This document shows positions 44,176 to 53,392 of a stretch of DNA of 64,000 nt, piece after piece. The notes under the pieces were generated by a model. That model searched no databases, had not been told where the DNA came from, and saw nothing but the letters and a program-made list of their open reading frames with translations. Made by a program: the position numbers and the translations under genes. This stretch comes from Tissierella sp. MB52-C2 (GTDB lineage: Bacteria; Bacillota; Clostridia; Tissierellales; Tissierellaceae): the NCBI RefSeq assembly GCF_030931715.1, contig NZ_CP133261.1, forward strand, positions 1,612,001 to 1,676,000. The letters are read 5' to 3'. Within the stretch, counting starts at the first letter, position 1. Each line of letters opens with the position of its first letter.

Positions 44176-45244
44176 CCTCTTGAGCTATAGCATTTTCATT
44201 TAATTGTATGTTTTCTATGGGTTCTATAACTTCAACATCTATTACTTCTTCTAAATCATATATTGCATTAGCTAAACCCATTTTTCTTATAATGCCACCT
44301 ATACCAACAACTTTAATATAGACTCTTATTGATTGTTTTATCCTTTCAAGAATAGTCATATCTTCAATCTTAGACTCTAGAGTAAAACCTTCTTTTAAAG
44401 ACACTTTTATAGCAGTATTAAATATATAAGCTTCAGGTTTGATTACTCCTAAATCACATCCTAAAGGTCTTTTTTCTAATAGATGCTTTAGTGCCCTTTC
44501 GACCAATTCATCAGAAGGAATTCCATTGGCTGCAGCTATAAGTACGTCTGTTGTCCCACGTCCTCTGTTCATCTCTAGGGTTTTAGCAAATACAACACCA
44601 TCTACTTCTCTAGCTCTATTAGCAAAAGCATCATCTGTTCCATAAAATTTATCTTTCTTAAATCTACTTCTATATTCTTCATCTTCTTCACTTCCGGAGC
44701 CATCTTTAAAACCTTCTATGTTTTTTACATACTCAATTCCTACAGGTGGATTATTGATAATGGAAAATACTCCTGGAGGTACGTTTGACTCTTCTCCTGT
44801 TTCTATAGTTTCTCCTAGGACTTCTATTTCAGTTTCTCCTGCAGGTAATATTACTTTTTCAGTAGTTACTCCATTTATCAGCTTTCCATATACCTCTGGA
44901 TTAGTTGAAAACATAGTTCCTTCAGGAATAACTATATCTTCTTGGCTAGGTTGTTTTCTGCCAAAGATAACTGCACCTATAGCTCTAGTTGCATCCTTTC
45001 TATCTCCAATATTCATTCCTTTTCCCCACATATCAAGATAACTATCTGTTGCAGTCATAGGATTACTTTGTTTAAGGATAAAGGCTTGATTGTAGTAAAT
45101 CCCTTCAATTTGTGCTGCATAAACTTTAGATTTTATTGCTATATCTGAAGCATTTGATATATTATCTACTCCTAATTCATTGGCAAAATCAATTAATATT
45201 TCTTCTACGATTTCCTCATGAGATTTAAATATAAAATCACTCAT
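44153..45244 (-). CDS. Baseplate J-like protein (XkdT type)
   Basis: 363 residues with the baseplate-J pattern: SNPMTATDSYLDMWGKGMNI in the N-terminus, FKDGSGSEEDEEYRSRF in the centre and GRGTTDVLIAAANGIPSDEL later. This forms the baseplate wedge. Confidence 0.93.
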   Translation of the reverse strand: MSDFIFKSHEEIVEEILIDFANELGVDNISNASDIAIKSKVYAAQIEGIYYNQAFILKQSNPMTATDSYLDMWGKGMNIGDRKDATRAIGAVIFGRKQPSQEDIVIPEGTMFSTNPEVYGKLINGVTTEKVILPAGETEIEVLGETIETGEESNVPPGVFSIINNPPVGIEYVKNIEGFKDGSGSEEDEEYRSRFKKDKFYGTDDAFANRAREVDGVVFAKTLEMNRGRGTTDVLIAAANGIPSDELVERALKHLLEKRPLGCDLGVIKPEAYIFNTAIKVSLKEGFTLESKIEDMTILERIKQSIRVYIKVVGIGGIIRKMGLANAIYDLEEVIDVEVIEPIENIQLNENAIAQEGEFNVTT

Positions 45245-45603
45245 ATTATCACCTCTAATCTATCCTGGATCTCACTCCAAGTAAAATAAACTAGAATAAG
45301 AATCTTTTTCTTATCTAGCCATTGAACTTCTACTCTTTCAATTAAAATATCTTCCTCAGGTTCTAAAGCTTCTCTGACATAAACATCTGCCATTGCTGGA
45401 ACTCTAGAAGGTTTCTCTCTATACAGAAGTTTTAACCTACTACCTAAGCCTTCATCATATATAAAAGAGCCTCTTTCAACTATAAGTCTTATTAACATAG
45501 ATTGTTTTTTAGACCCAATCCCTTCGACCATCTGTAAATCTCTTAAGCCTTTTCTAACTAAATCCCCACTCTCTATTTTATAGTCAATCAATCTAATCAC
45601 CAC
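45241..45603 (-). CDS. XkdS-like baseplate wedge protein (DUF2634 / gp25-like)
   Basis: 120 residues. GLRDLQMVEGIGSKKQSMLI and the YDEGLGSRLKLL segment match the gp25/W-like lysozyme-fold wedge proteins of contractile tails, and the position before baseplate J fits. Start overlaps nothing; 4-base overlap at its end. Confidence 0.8.
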   Translation of the reverse strand: MVIRLIDYKIESGDLVRKGLRDLQMVEGIGSKKQSMLIRLIVERGSFIYDEGLGSRLKLLYREKPSRVPAMADVYVREALEPEEDILIERVEVQWLDKKKILILVYFTWSEIQDRLEVII

Positions 45604-45975
45604 CTAGATTCTTTCAGTGCTACCATCTGGATTTATCTTAAAATGTTCATTTATAATAACTGTTCCATCATTTTTAAGCTGAATCTTAGCTCCACCTTGG
45701 GAATATAATTCAACTTCTCCTGGTTCTATTTCTTCATCTACTATAGTGCCTACTGCCACTATATTTGACCCCATACTCCAATTCTTAATTAGTTGAACAC
45801 TTGCACCGGAAGGAGGATTCCATCTAATACCAAAAGGAGCTATGAGAGGTACTTCTCTATATTCACCTAGCCCTATAGCATTTATTTCTTTACCACTACT
45901 TGTTACATTACCTAACTCAGAAGTATTATAATTATCTTGTCTTGATTGCCTTTCCCTTGCTCTTTGATAGCTCAT
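45604..45975 (-). CDS. Baseplate spike/XkdR-position protein
   Basis: 123 residues from ATG 45975, which has GGAGGGG upstream and overlaps the XkdQ stop (TAATG). A beta-rich core (IRWNPPSGASVQLIKNWSMG) and the terminal GGAKIQLKNDGTVIIN look like gpV/Gp45-type spike tips. In PBSX the XkdR protein takes this place. Exact family not certain. Confidence 0.65.
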   Translation of the reverse strand: MSYQRARERQSRQDNYNTSELGNVTSSGKEINAIGLGEYREVPLIAPFGIRWNPPSGASVQLIKNWSMGSNIVAVGTIVDEEIEPGEVELYSQGGAKIQLKNDGTVIINEHFKINPDGSTERI

Positions 45976-47012
45976 TATAACCCCTCCCATAATGGCCTTA
46001 ACCTTATAATTTTTTCATGACCAATATTAGTATTCTTTTTATCCCTAACTCCAACAATAAAAAAAACACCATCTGTCTTGGTGACTTTATCCTTTACATA
46101 TGCAGTTTTATTTGTTTCAATAGGATATTTTCCATTTATAGCAATCTCAATTTCAAAACTACCTCTTTTTCTCTCTTGAATATGCCTTTTAGCTATTTCT
46201 TGTCCTTTTGATACGCTCTTAGCTTCTCCATCTTCTATTATCATTCTTCTGACATATCCTAGTGTAGTTAATGCTGCATCTTTAAACTTTGACAAGATTC
46301 TAGTTTGTGATGGGGGATAAGTCGCATATGACATTCCGCTTTGTCCTTTAACCCATACTTCACTTTTAATATCTGCCCCTCTTTTCTTTTTACTAAATCT
46401 TTTCATTCTTATAGCATCTATGGCTAAATCATTACTAAATTTATAGTTGGGAGATCCGCTGTAATTTAATACATCTGCTACAAGAGTGCCATCAGGAGTG
46501 CACCATAACCACATGCCTAATTTCTTAGTTTCTCTAAATATGGCATCCCATTCACTATCCCCTACTTCTACTACTATTTTACTTATAACCTTATCATGCT
46601 TACTGTTTACTTTAGCTTTAAATCCATAAGGTCCAGCTATCTTACTAATAAAAGTGCTCAGTTTTAATTTGTAATATGTTTTAGGTTCAGCATCATTTTC
46701 TAGAAGTATCATAGATTTATCTCTTCCACCTATTTCTATTTTGCTTCCATTATCATCCCAATACTCATCTACATCATCAGCTATTCCATTTAATATTACT
46801 CCATAGTCTTCAGATATTTTTAAGCTATCATTAGGATTAAATACATCAGCATTTACTCCATAGCCCTTTTCATCAATAGGATTTTCTATAATTATATTGA
46901 AATGGTCAGCAGGAATATCTAGTGAAGTTTCTATATCATACTCACTTATCCGCCTTATTTCATAAGTTTTTTTATTAACTTTACTATTTACTTCTACATA
47001 CATAAATATCAC
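45975..47012 (-). CDS. XkdQ-like baseplate hub protein
   Basis: 345 residues resembling gpD/XkdQ late-control hub proteins: the beta-barrel start YEIRRISEYDIETSLDIPAD and a central EWDAIFRETKKLGMWLWCTP segment. It forms the ring at the base of the tail tube. Confidence 0.88.
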   Translation of the reverse strand: MIFMYVEVNSKVNKKTYEIRRISEYDIETSLDIPADHFNIIIENPIDEKGYGVNADVFNPNDSLKISEDYGVILNGIADDVDEYWDDNGSKIEIGGRDKSMILLENDAEPKTYYKLKLSTFISKIAGPYGFKAKVNSKHDKVISKIVVEVGDSEWDAIFRETKKLGMWLWCTPDGTLVADVLNYSGSPNYKFSNDLAIDAIRMKRFSKKKRGADIKSEVWVKGQSGMSYATYPPSQTRILSKFKDAALTTLGYVRRMIIEDGEAKSVSKGQEIAKRHIQERKRGSFEIEIAINGKYPIETNKTAYVKDKVTKTDGVFFIVGVRDKKNTNIGHEKIIRLRPLWEGL

Positions 47013-47579
47013 CTACAAATTTATTTTCTGTCCTGGATAAATTAGATTTGGACTCTTAATTTGAGGATTTTTAGATATTAAGTCCTTTAAATTAATCTTA
47101 TTGTTTTTAGCTATAGCCCACATAGTATCACCTTGTTTTACGGTATGAGCTTTAGGAGTGACCTTCTGTTGTGGCTTTGCTATAGTGTTAGAGGTTACTT
47201 GTTTCTTTTCTTGAACCTTTACTTCTGGAAAGTGTTCTATAAAAGAAAAACTATATTTAACATAATCAGGAGTAGGCTCTTGTTCTACTTCTAGTTTTGT
47301 AAATATAGCTTGTTGTATTTGCCATATAGGATGTATTAGTGAACCTGGTCCCCTACTATAAAATATACTAGCTAGTTTTTGGAACTCTTCATATGCACCT
47401 TCTCCTATAAATTCTCCTTCTCCATTTACTTCTCTAGGTTTCATTCCGGTATCATCTACCTCATTAATATTTGTGTAAGGATAATGGTGTATAGCTGTAT
47501 TTTTTTCAAATCTTAATGAATATGTTCTAGGATTCACTGGCCATGTATAGCTTTTATATTTTAATGGTGATAATTTCAA
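47013..47579 (-). CDS. XkdP-like LysM protein
   Basis: 188 residues from TTG 47579 (AAAGGTGG lies 7 bases upstream; the frame opens six codons earlier at another TTG). The N-terminal part resembles XkdP; a C-terminal LysM domain (HTVKQGDTMWAIAKNNKINL, about 143-188) should bind peptidoglycan. It links tail tube end and hub. Confidence 0.88.
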   Translation of the reverse strand: MKLSPLKYKSYTWPVNPRTYSLRFEKNTAIHHYPYTNINEVDDTGMKPREVNGEGEFIGEGAYEEFQKLASIFYSRGPGSLIHPIWQIQQAIFTKLEVEQEPTPDYVKYSFSFIEHFPEVKVQEKKQVTSNTIAKPQQKVTPKAHTVKQGDTMWAIAKNNKINLKDLISKNPQIKSPNLIYPGQKINL

Positions 47580-47604
47580 TCTAGCACCACCTTTCAATTC
47601 ATGT

Positions 47605-47634
47605 AGAAAAGACCACTAATTAGTAGTCTTTTCT
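47605..47634. terminator. Terminator after the GYF_2-like membrane gene
   Basis: Arms AGAAAAGAC and GTCTTTTCT around a 10-base self-complementary centre (ACTAATTAGT) give a long near-perfect hairpin overlapping the stop at 47616. It bounds the inserted gene on its 3' side. Confidence 0.75.
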
Positions 47635-48260
47635 ATTTCTGATTCTTTAAAGATTCTCTCATTACTAAGCAATAAAAATGCAATTCCTAAATATATAGGA
47701 ATAAAAAACAATTTAAAGTTAGCTCCATTATCTCTTACATTTATTAAATCTGTGATTAAATTTACTACTGCTATTCCTATGCCCCAGGAATAGCTCCATG
47801 ATTTTATTTTAGATACCTGTAGTCCGATAATGATTGTAACTATTGAAGCCACAGCATTCCATCCTAAAGTCAAATAAGTCGTAGCATCACTATAATACAC
47901 CCCAGATAACATAGGAGTTAAAGAATTAATACCCCATAGGGCACCCACCAATACTAGTAAAATACCTGCTATTTTTATAGACGATTTTCCCTTATCATAA
48001 TCATAGACTCTTTTCTCTTTAAAAATACTAGGATTGAACTCAGGTATCCCTTTAAAAGTATTTTTTGACTGATAATTTTCAGGATAAACATAGTTGCATA
48101 CATCAATGTCTTTGATACAAACCCAATCATCCAAACCTATATGCCATAAATGGTAATCTTTTTTTATTTTCTTTTCATTTAACAACTTTATTATTTCTTC
48201 TTTATCAAAAGGTCCATATACTTGAAACCAGTCATTATAGAACCAAATTTTATTATCCAT
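47616..48260 (-). CDS. GYF_2 (DUF4339)-type membrane protein, cargo in tail operon
   Basis: 214 residues. The N-terminal domain WFYNDWFQVYGPFDKEEIIK with HLWHIGLDDWVCI matches the GYF_2/DUF4339 fold. After a linker come four predicted membrane helices (about 92-110, 125-145, 153-172, 180-198). It is not a tail component by sequence. It has its own promoter and terminator and interrupts the tape measure-XkdP order, so I read it as a lysogenic cargo gene. Function unknown; superinfection exclusion is only a possibility. Confidence 0.75.
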   Translation of the reverse strand: MDNKIWFYNDWFQVYGPFDKEEIIKLLNEKKIKKDYHLWHIGLDDWVCIKDIDVCNYVYPENYQSKNTFKGIPEFNPSIFKEKRVYDYDKGKSSIKIAGILLVLVGALWGINSLTPMLSGVYYSDATTYLTLGWNAVASIVTIIIGLQVSKIKSWSYSWGIGIAVVNLITDLINVRDNGANFKLFFIPIYLGIAFLLLSNERIFKESEIEKTTN

Positions 48261-48290
48261 GATTATCCCCCCATTAATACTATTAACTAA

Positions 48291-48320
48291 ATAATACCAT
48301 TAATAGCTGAAGGATTTCAA
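48291..48320 (-). promoter_or_regulatory. Promoter of the GYF_2-like cargo gene
   Basis: TTGAAA and TATTAT separated by 18 bases on the minus strand, 31 bases before the ATG; a G-rich ribosome site follows. A dedicated promoter inside a tail operon marks an autonomously expressed gene. Confidence 0.65.
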
Positions 48321-48324
48321 CCAA

Positions 48325-50550
48325 TTAATAAGGCATATCTATTCTTCCGTACCTTCTTGCTTGAACTTCTGATTGTTTCTCGACCTTCTTATAATCTACC
48401 TCTACTCTTTGAACTGGAATATTTTTACCATCAATATATATCTTGGTCTCTACTTTAGGAGCTTCTACGCTTATTCGGTTTTGCATATTTATTTTATTAT
48501 CTAAATCCTTTAATTTTAACAATTCATCCATTACGTTAGTTTTCATTAAGTTTATAGAACTTTCTACTTGTTCTTTACTTATTTTATTATCTACAGATTT
48601 AGGCTTAAGACTACTACCATCCCTCAAGGAATAAAGATTCATGTTATTTCTTGAGGGATTAAAGTTATTTGAATTATCTTTATTAGTTTTTTTATCTTCT
48701 ATTGCATTTAATAGTTTATTCTCCAATTCGTCATACTTTTTACCACCTACTTTGTATTCCTCAGGAACATAAATCCCGGTTGTAAGACTTGTTGCATATC
48801 CGATATACGCTACTTCTCCTGGAAGTGGTATTGCTTCAGAATTAGGCGCATTTGGCTTAGGAGGTGTTCCCGCTACTGTTGGCACTTCACCTTTTCCAAC
48901 ACTATTTATGTTTTTCCCATAGATATTAACCATATTAGCATTGACATTCATTGTTTGCAAGGTTTTAACAAGCGCTTCTGCAACATCTGATTCTTTATTG
49001 TCTTTTATCGGTTTAAAATTCTTATTAAACCAATTCATTGCATCAATAAACTTTTTAATCCCATATACCTTTACTACACCTTTAGCTAAATTCCCAACCT
49101 TCTCCCTATTTTCTACCCCATCTTTACCGACAAAGCTTAATGTAAAGTTTCCTATTGTCTCTAAAAACTTAGCCAATGGTGGATTTATCTTCTCTAGTTC
49201 TTTTACTGATTCAGCTAATGAATCTCTAAACTTATCAACTGGGGTAAAATCTAGAGAAGATAACTGGTTCTCTAAACTCTCTATTTCAAGCATGGTTAAT
49301 TGTTTTGTATGAGGATTTTCAGTAGATTGTAAAGTGTCTTTTAAGTCCTCTATCTCAAGACCTAATTTGACTTTTTTAATCCATGGCTCCATGATTGCAT
49401 TTAATAATGGATCTAATGTCATTATATGCTCCAATCCCACACCTTTTATTTGATTCCAAAATAATTTGAACTGCGTCTGCATACTTTCTAGTCTATCATT
49501 AAAAGCATCCTTCATTGCTCCAGAAGAATTATCCATATCACCTAATATTTTTTGGAATTCCTTTAAGTCACTTATTAAAGGTAATATAGCTCTGGCAGCT
49601 TCATCACTTCCTAGTAAGTCTTTGAAAAAACCTTTTCTTTGTTCACTAGTCATATTTCTTTTATCAAATTGATAGTTTAAATCCTTAAGTATTTCTATCA
49701 AAGGTCTAGTATTTTTGTTTGCATCTTGTATTTTTACGCCAAATTGCCCCATCCTTTTAATTACTTTTGTATCAGTAAACTTATTAAACATCTGATTTAA
49801 TGAAGTCGTAGCAATATTAGCTGGTATGGCATTTTTAGTAATCATAGCAATAGAACCATATAACTCCTCTAATGTAATACCTGCGGTCTTTGCATTTGCT
49901 AGTACACCAGTCCCCAATGAAGAAGCCAACTCACTATAACTAGTAATACCGTCTTTAACAGTCATAAATTGCAAATCTAGTATTTTATTAAGGTCCTTAG
50001 CTTCTAGTTTATAAGCGTTCATAGTACCCATAGCTGCCTTAGTAACTATATCCATATCTGAATCACCTGCTACCCCTGCCATTCCAAATTTTCTTGAAAA
50101 CATAGTAGCATATTTAGGATCAGCACCTGCAGATATTGTGTCATATATACCTTGAGTGATTTTATTAAAATCTGTTGGTAAAAGACTAAACATCTTTATC
50201 GAATCTTGATACATCTTTCTTTGACTATCAGATGTTTGGTCATATAAGGTATTTACCTTTGATATACCATCATTTAATTGAGTAAAATCTCTTAAAGTCG
50301 CTCCAACATATACTGCTGCTGCAGCTGCAGTACCCTGAAATGTTCTTTTTGCTACTTTGTCCATCCATTTCATTCTATCAGCAAATGAAAGAACTACCTT
50401 ATCAGCATTAGCGAACGAGCTTGTAAATTTACTTACTCCTTTATTAGCTTCATCCCCCAGTTGTTTTAAATCTTGCCTTATTTCTACAAACGCACCCTTA
50501 GACTTATTTTTAGCATCTACAATAACATTAACTTCTCTTTCTTTAGCCAT
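48325..50550 (-). CDS. Tail tape measure protein
   Basis: 741 residues with the TP901-type tape measure core in the N-terminal half (FTQLNDGISKVNTLYDQTSD, FGMAGVAGDSDMDIVTKAAM, then SYSELASSLGTGVLANAKTA). Helical overall with a short hydrophobic Ala-rich segment. Length sets tail length. It follows the tail chaperone frameshift product by overlap of a few bases. Confidence 0.92.
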   Translation of the reverse strand: MAKEREVNVIVDAKNKSKGAFVEIRQDLKQLGDEANKGVSKFTSSFANADKVVLSFADRMKWMDKVAKRTFQGTAAAAAVYVGATLRDFTQLNDGISKVNTLYDQTSDSQRKMYQDSIKMFSLLPTDFNKITQGIYDTISAGADPKYATMFSRKFGMAGVAGDSDMDIVTKAAMGTMNAYKLEAKDLNKILDLQFMTVKDGITSYSELASSLGTGVLANAKTAGITLEELYGSIAMITKNAIPANIATTSLNQMFNKFTDTKVIKRMGQFGVKIQDANKNTRPLIEILKDLNYQFDKRNMTSEQRKGFFKDLLGSDEAARAILPLISDLKEFQKILGDMDNSSGAMKDAFNDRLESMQTQFKLFWNQIKGVGLEHIMTLDPLLNAIMEPWIKKVKLGLEIEDLKDTLQSTENPHTKQLTMLEIESLENQLSSLDFTPVDKFRDSLAESVKELEKINPPLAKFLETIGNFTLSFVGKDGVENREKVGNLAKGVVKVYGIKKFIDAMNWFNKNFKPIKDNKESDVAEALVKTLQTMNVNANMVNIYGKNINSVGKGEVPTVAGTPPKPNAPNSEAIPLPGEVAYIGYATSLTTGIYVPEEYKVGGKKYDELENKLLNAIEDKKTNKDNSNNFNPSRNNMNLYSLRDGSSLKPKSVDNKISKEQVESSINLMKTNVMDELLKLKDLDNKINMQNRISVEAPKVETKIYIDGKNIPVQRVEVDYKKVEKQSEVQARRYGRIDMPY

Positions 50551-51219
50551 CTATATCACCTGCCAAGGCTCTGAATTTATTTTCATCAAAGTTCTTATTT
50601 GTTGAATGAACTTCTTCCTTAATTTCTTCTCCACATCTATTACATCTATTTTCTTCGGTTTCGTGTTTGCATTTATTACACATTCCTTCTACTCTTTCAT
50701 CTATATCTATTTTCATATTTGCATATATCCAGGTTAATTGTCCCTCTGTAAGGTTTTTAAATTCATCTGAAGAAGGAAGTACTTTAAAATAGTCTGCAAT
50801 TCTCCATTTAATTCTTTCAGTTCCATCTTCTCTAATTTTTTTTTAATATCTTCAAATTCTTCTAATGTTAAATCTTCTAGGTCAGAAGTTTTTCCATTCT
50901 GTACTTCAACGAATACATTGTGTAACTCGTACACTTCTTTAGGATTCATAAATTCATTTATCTCTTCAAAATCACAAACAAAATACTCTCCTAAATTTTC
51001 AGGGTTTCTCATTGCTTCTTTTAACGTAAACATACTCAATATTAAATCAGCTGTGTCCATATCAACTGGATGTTCTGTCGCATATCTCATTGCATTTTCC
51101 CTTGCTCCGATAATATCTTTATTATTAAGTGATACTATGCCCACCCTTTCATTTGTACCTGGATAATTAACTATTTTATGCTCTAGTATTCCTTTTCTCA
51201 TATTTGCTAACTTAGACAT
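50543..51219 (-). CDS. Tail assembly chaperone, -1 frameshift fusion (gpG-T equivalent)
   Basis: A -1 shift on the A9 run joins the first 128 codons to an open frame of 97 codons, giving 225 residues and stopping at 50543, 8 bases into the tape measure gene. The extension reads like real protein: WRIADYFKVLPSSDEFKNL, then LTWIYANMKIDIDERVEG, then a CNKC...CNRC zinc ribbon. Without frameshifting the 190-base gap before the tape measure gene would be unexplained. The logic is that of lambda G/GT. Confidence 0.82.
50734..51219 (-). CDS. Tail assembly chaperone, zero-frame product (XkdN-like)
   Basis: 161 residues; functional equivalent of lambda gpG. It binds the tape measure during tail assembly. 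The zero-frame reads through an A9 run (50836-50844, codons 126-128) and ends in an unconserved tail. Ribosome site TAGGAGGTAATT. Confidence 0.85.
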   Translation of the reverse strand: MSKLANMRKGILEHKIVNYPGTNERVGIVSLNNKDIIGARENAMRYATEHPVDMDTADLILSMFTLKEAMRNPENLGEYFVCDFEEINEFMNPKEVYELHNVFVEVQNGKTSDLEDLTLEEFEDIKKKLEKMELKELNGELQTILKYFLLQMNLKTLQRDN

Positions 51220-51240
51220 ATTAATTACCTCCTAATATAA

Positions 51241-51267
51241 AAGGTGTAGCCTATATGACTACACCTT
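51241..51267 (-). terminator. Hairpin after tail tube gene
   Basis: Perfect 9-bp stem (AAGGTGTAG) with 9-base loop overlapping the tube gene stop, followed on the minus strand by TTTTATATT. Likely a partial terminator or 3'-end protector for the abundant tube transcript. Confidence 0.6.
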
Positions 51268-51697
51268 ATTTCATAATTCTTTTAAATTTTGCTGCTTTAA
51301 ACCTCATATTCTCTGCTACTTTATCCTTTAATTCCCCTGATTCACTTACTTCACTCCAATTACACATAGAATACATTTCAGATCTATCAGGTTTCTCTAT
51401 AACAAAATCAAAGTTTTCTAATTCATCAAGAAATATTCCATCTTGTAGAGCTTCATCAGTCACATATGCCCTAGAGATTTCAAGTTCATAACTTGTCCTG
51501 CCTCCATATGTTGCTACTGCTTCTGATTCACCAAAGGCTTCCTGTTCTTTAGTTTCTTTTGTCTTAGTTGACTTATAGCTTTCTACTACTGCTACCTTCC
51601 TAGAAACTCCATTTTGAATTATTCTAAAGTATATATTGTCACTAATAGGCACTGTAGGAGTAGCAAATAGTTGTAAATTCATTTTAAATTTATTCAA
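51266..51697 (-). CDS. Tail tube protein (XkdM-like)
   Basis: 143 residues, the size of PBSX XkdM. The N-terminus MNKFKMNLQLFATPTVPISD and beta-rich body with EISRAYVTDEALQDGIFLDE are typical. It forms the inner tube beneath the sheath; gene follows the sheath gene by 12 bases. Confidence 0.85.
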   Translation of the reverse strand: MNKFKMNLQLFATPTVPISDNIYFRIIQNGVSRKVAVVESYKSTKTKETKEQEAFGESEAVATYGGRTSYELEISRAYVTDEALQDGIFLDELENFDFVIEKPDRSEMYSMCNWSEVSESGELKDKVAENMRFKAAKFKRIMK

Positions 51698-51709
51698 TTC
51701 TCACACCCC

Positions 51710-52831
51710 CTAAACTAAAGCTTTTCCATGAAGGAATATAGTGTTCAATGGCAACACCACTTTATAATTATAATATACATGGAATCTAGTCCTTTTATCT
51801 GCTTGTCTCTCTATTTTATATACGTTTGGTTCTTCAATAATCTCCTTTTCAGCCTGTTCCATCAACCAATTCGTCGTGTCTGATTTTACTTCATTCATTT
51901 TATTAACACTAGCTTTAACTCTTGGATGAAGAGTAGATAATCTATTTCTTAGTCCTTCATCAATATAATCTTTAATCTTTGCAACAGTTCCCTCCTGATA
52001 TTTATCATCTTCAACAGGTGGATTAACCCCATCATCTTCAGTATAGGTAGTTACCCATCTATCTATAAAGATTCTTCCATTTATATTTCTACAGGCAGCA
52101 ATACCATTTCCATATAAAGCTTCTAAGTCTTCATCATCAAATCTATTATATAGACCACCAAATAAATCCGGATGAAGTTGAATATTATGAAGTGGCATAG
52201 CTGGATCTAACTCTAATGCATCATATGCAGCACAAGCTGCAGCTAAATAAACTGAATCGTCATATGCATTACCTTCCAAGTCAAGTGGAATACTTCCCCA
52301 CATAGTAACTCTTCCTGAATTAATAGGTTTTGCTAATTTAGTCCAATTTGCTACTGTATCAGCAGTTGATCCTACATGTGCCCTTCTCTCTTTTCTATTT
52401 TCTGATGCCTTATCACAATGATTTCTAATCTCCATATGAACATCTTTATCAGCTGAATCTGTGATTACTATCTTTGGAGCATCCTCATTATACAAAATAT
52501 CTAATGAAGCTTTATATTCTGCCTTTGTTACTTCTCCCTCTGCTGGTGCTATTACTGGAACACAGACCAGCCTATTTACCCCTAAAAGAGTAACTATTTC
52601 AACTAACTTTGACATTTCACTATCTTTACCAAAAGTATTATAAGCATCTTCTTTTACTTGAATAGCAAAGGGTTTAACTTCTAAAGGCTTGCCTTCTTCA
52701 TCTTTATATATTTCTGGATCTACTTGAGCAACTATTCCCATGGGCCAACAAGTACCAGGGAAACCCATTACTTCTTTGGATACAGTAGATTCAGAAAATA
52801 CTCCTACTCTTTGTGTATCTTTTATAGCCAT
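51710..52831 (-). CDS. Contractile tail sheath protein, compact form
   Basis: 373 residues, shorter than the 440-500 of XkdK or Mu sheath. A Rossmann-like core (APKIVITDSADKDVHMEIRN) and C-terminal tube-binding domain (RLSTLHPRVKASVNKMNEVK, ending in a beta strand YNYKVVLPLNTIFLHGKALV) fit a minimal sheath. Position right before the tube supports it. The protrusion domains appear absent. Confidence 0.75.
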   Translation of the reverse strand: MAIKDTQRVGVFSESTVSKEVMGFPGTCWPMGIVAQVDPEIYKDEEGKPLEVKPFAIQVKEDAYNTFGKDSEMSKLVEIVTLLGVNRLVCVPVIAPAEGEVTKAEYKASLDILYNEDAPKIVITDSADKDVHMEIRNHCDKASENRKERRAHVGSTADTVANWTKLAKPINSGRVTMWGSIPLDLEGNAYDDSVYLAAACAAYDALELDPAMPLHNIQLHPDLFGGLYNRFDDEDLEALYGNGIAACRNINGRIFIDRWVTTYTEDDGVNPPVEDDKYQEGTVAKIKDYIDEGLRNRLSTLHPRVKASVNKMNEVKSDTTNWLMEQAEKEIIEEPNVYKIERQADKRTRFHVYYNYKVVLPLNTIFLHGKALV

Positions 52832-52844
52832 ATTGCATTACCTC

Positions 52845-53384
52845 CTATTCTTTTATTTCTCCATGTGGTTCAATTTCATCAATTACATCATATCTAAACT
52901 CACGCTTCCATAATGCTTTAATATGAAGAGTACATCTAGCATGAAATAAACCTTCTTCAAGAGGATCTTCTGTTGAAGTTCCTTCTCTAAATTCAAAAAA
53001 AGTAATACCTGGTATAGCATTACTTTCAAAATCAAATATATATTGTAGTCTTTCTTGTATTCTTTCTATTTCAGTTTCTCCGCCTAGTTTTGGAGAAGTA
53101 CTATTCCATATATGAAAATCGTAATAAAGGTTCAACTCTCTTCCTTTAGTCTCTATAAACTGATATTCTTCTTCGCTAAACTCTTCTCCTATATAATCTT
53201 CAAAGAACATAGGGTTAGTTGATATTTTACCCTTGGATATTGTAATCAATGGTTTCTTTAAAGGTAAATCTGTATCAACTTTAATATAATTTTCTCTTAT
53301 ATCTATATGCCCTAACTCTTGCTTTTCTTTCAGAAAATCCATTAGTAGTTTCTTTACACTGGTTATTGGTGAATTATGATCCAT
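52845..53384 (-). CDS. Head-tail connector / tail terminator-type protein
   Basis: 179 residues between the HK97 gp10-like gene and the sheath. Mixed alpha/beta, no clear signature; in this position tail terminator proteins are usual. Called by synteny. Confidence 0.6.
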   Translation of the reverse strand: MDHNSPITSVKKLLMDFLKEKQELGHIDIRENYIKVDTDLPLKKPLITISKGKISTNPMFFEDYIGEEFSEEEYQFIETKGRELNLYYDFHIWNSTSPKLGGETEIERIQERLQYIFDFESNAIPGITFFEFREGTSTEDPLEEGLFHARCTLHIKALWKREFRYDVIDEIEPHGEIKE

Positions 53385-53392
53385 TTAATCAC

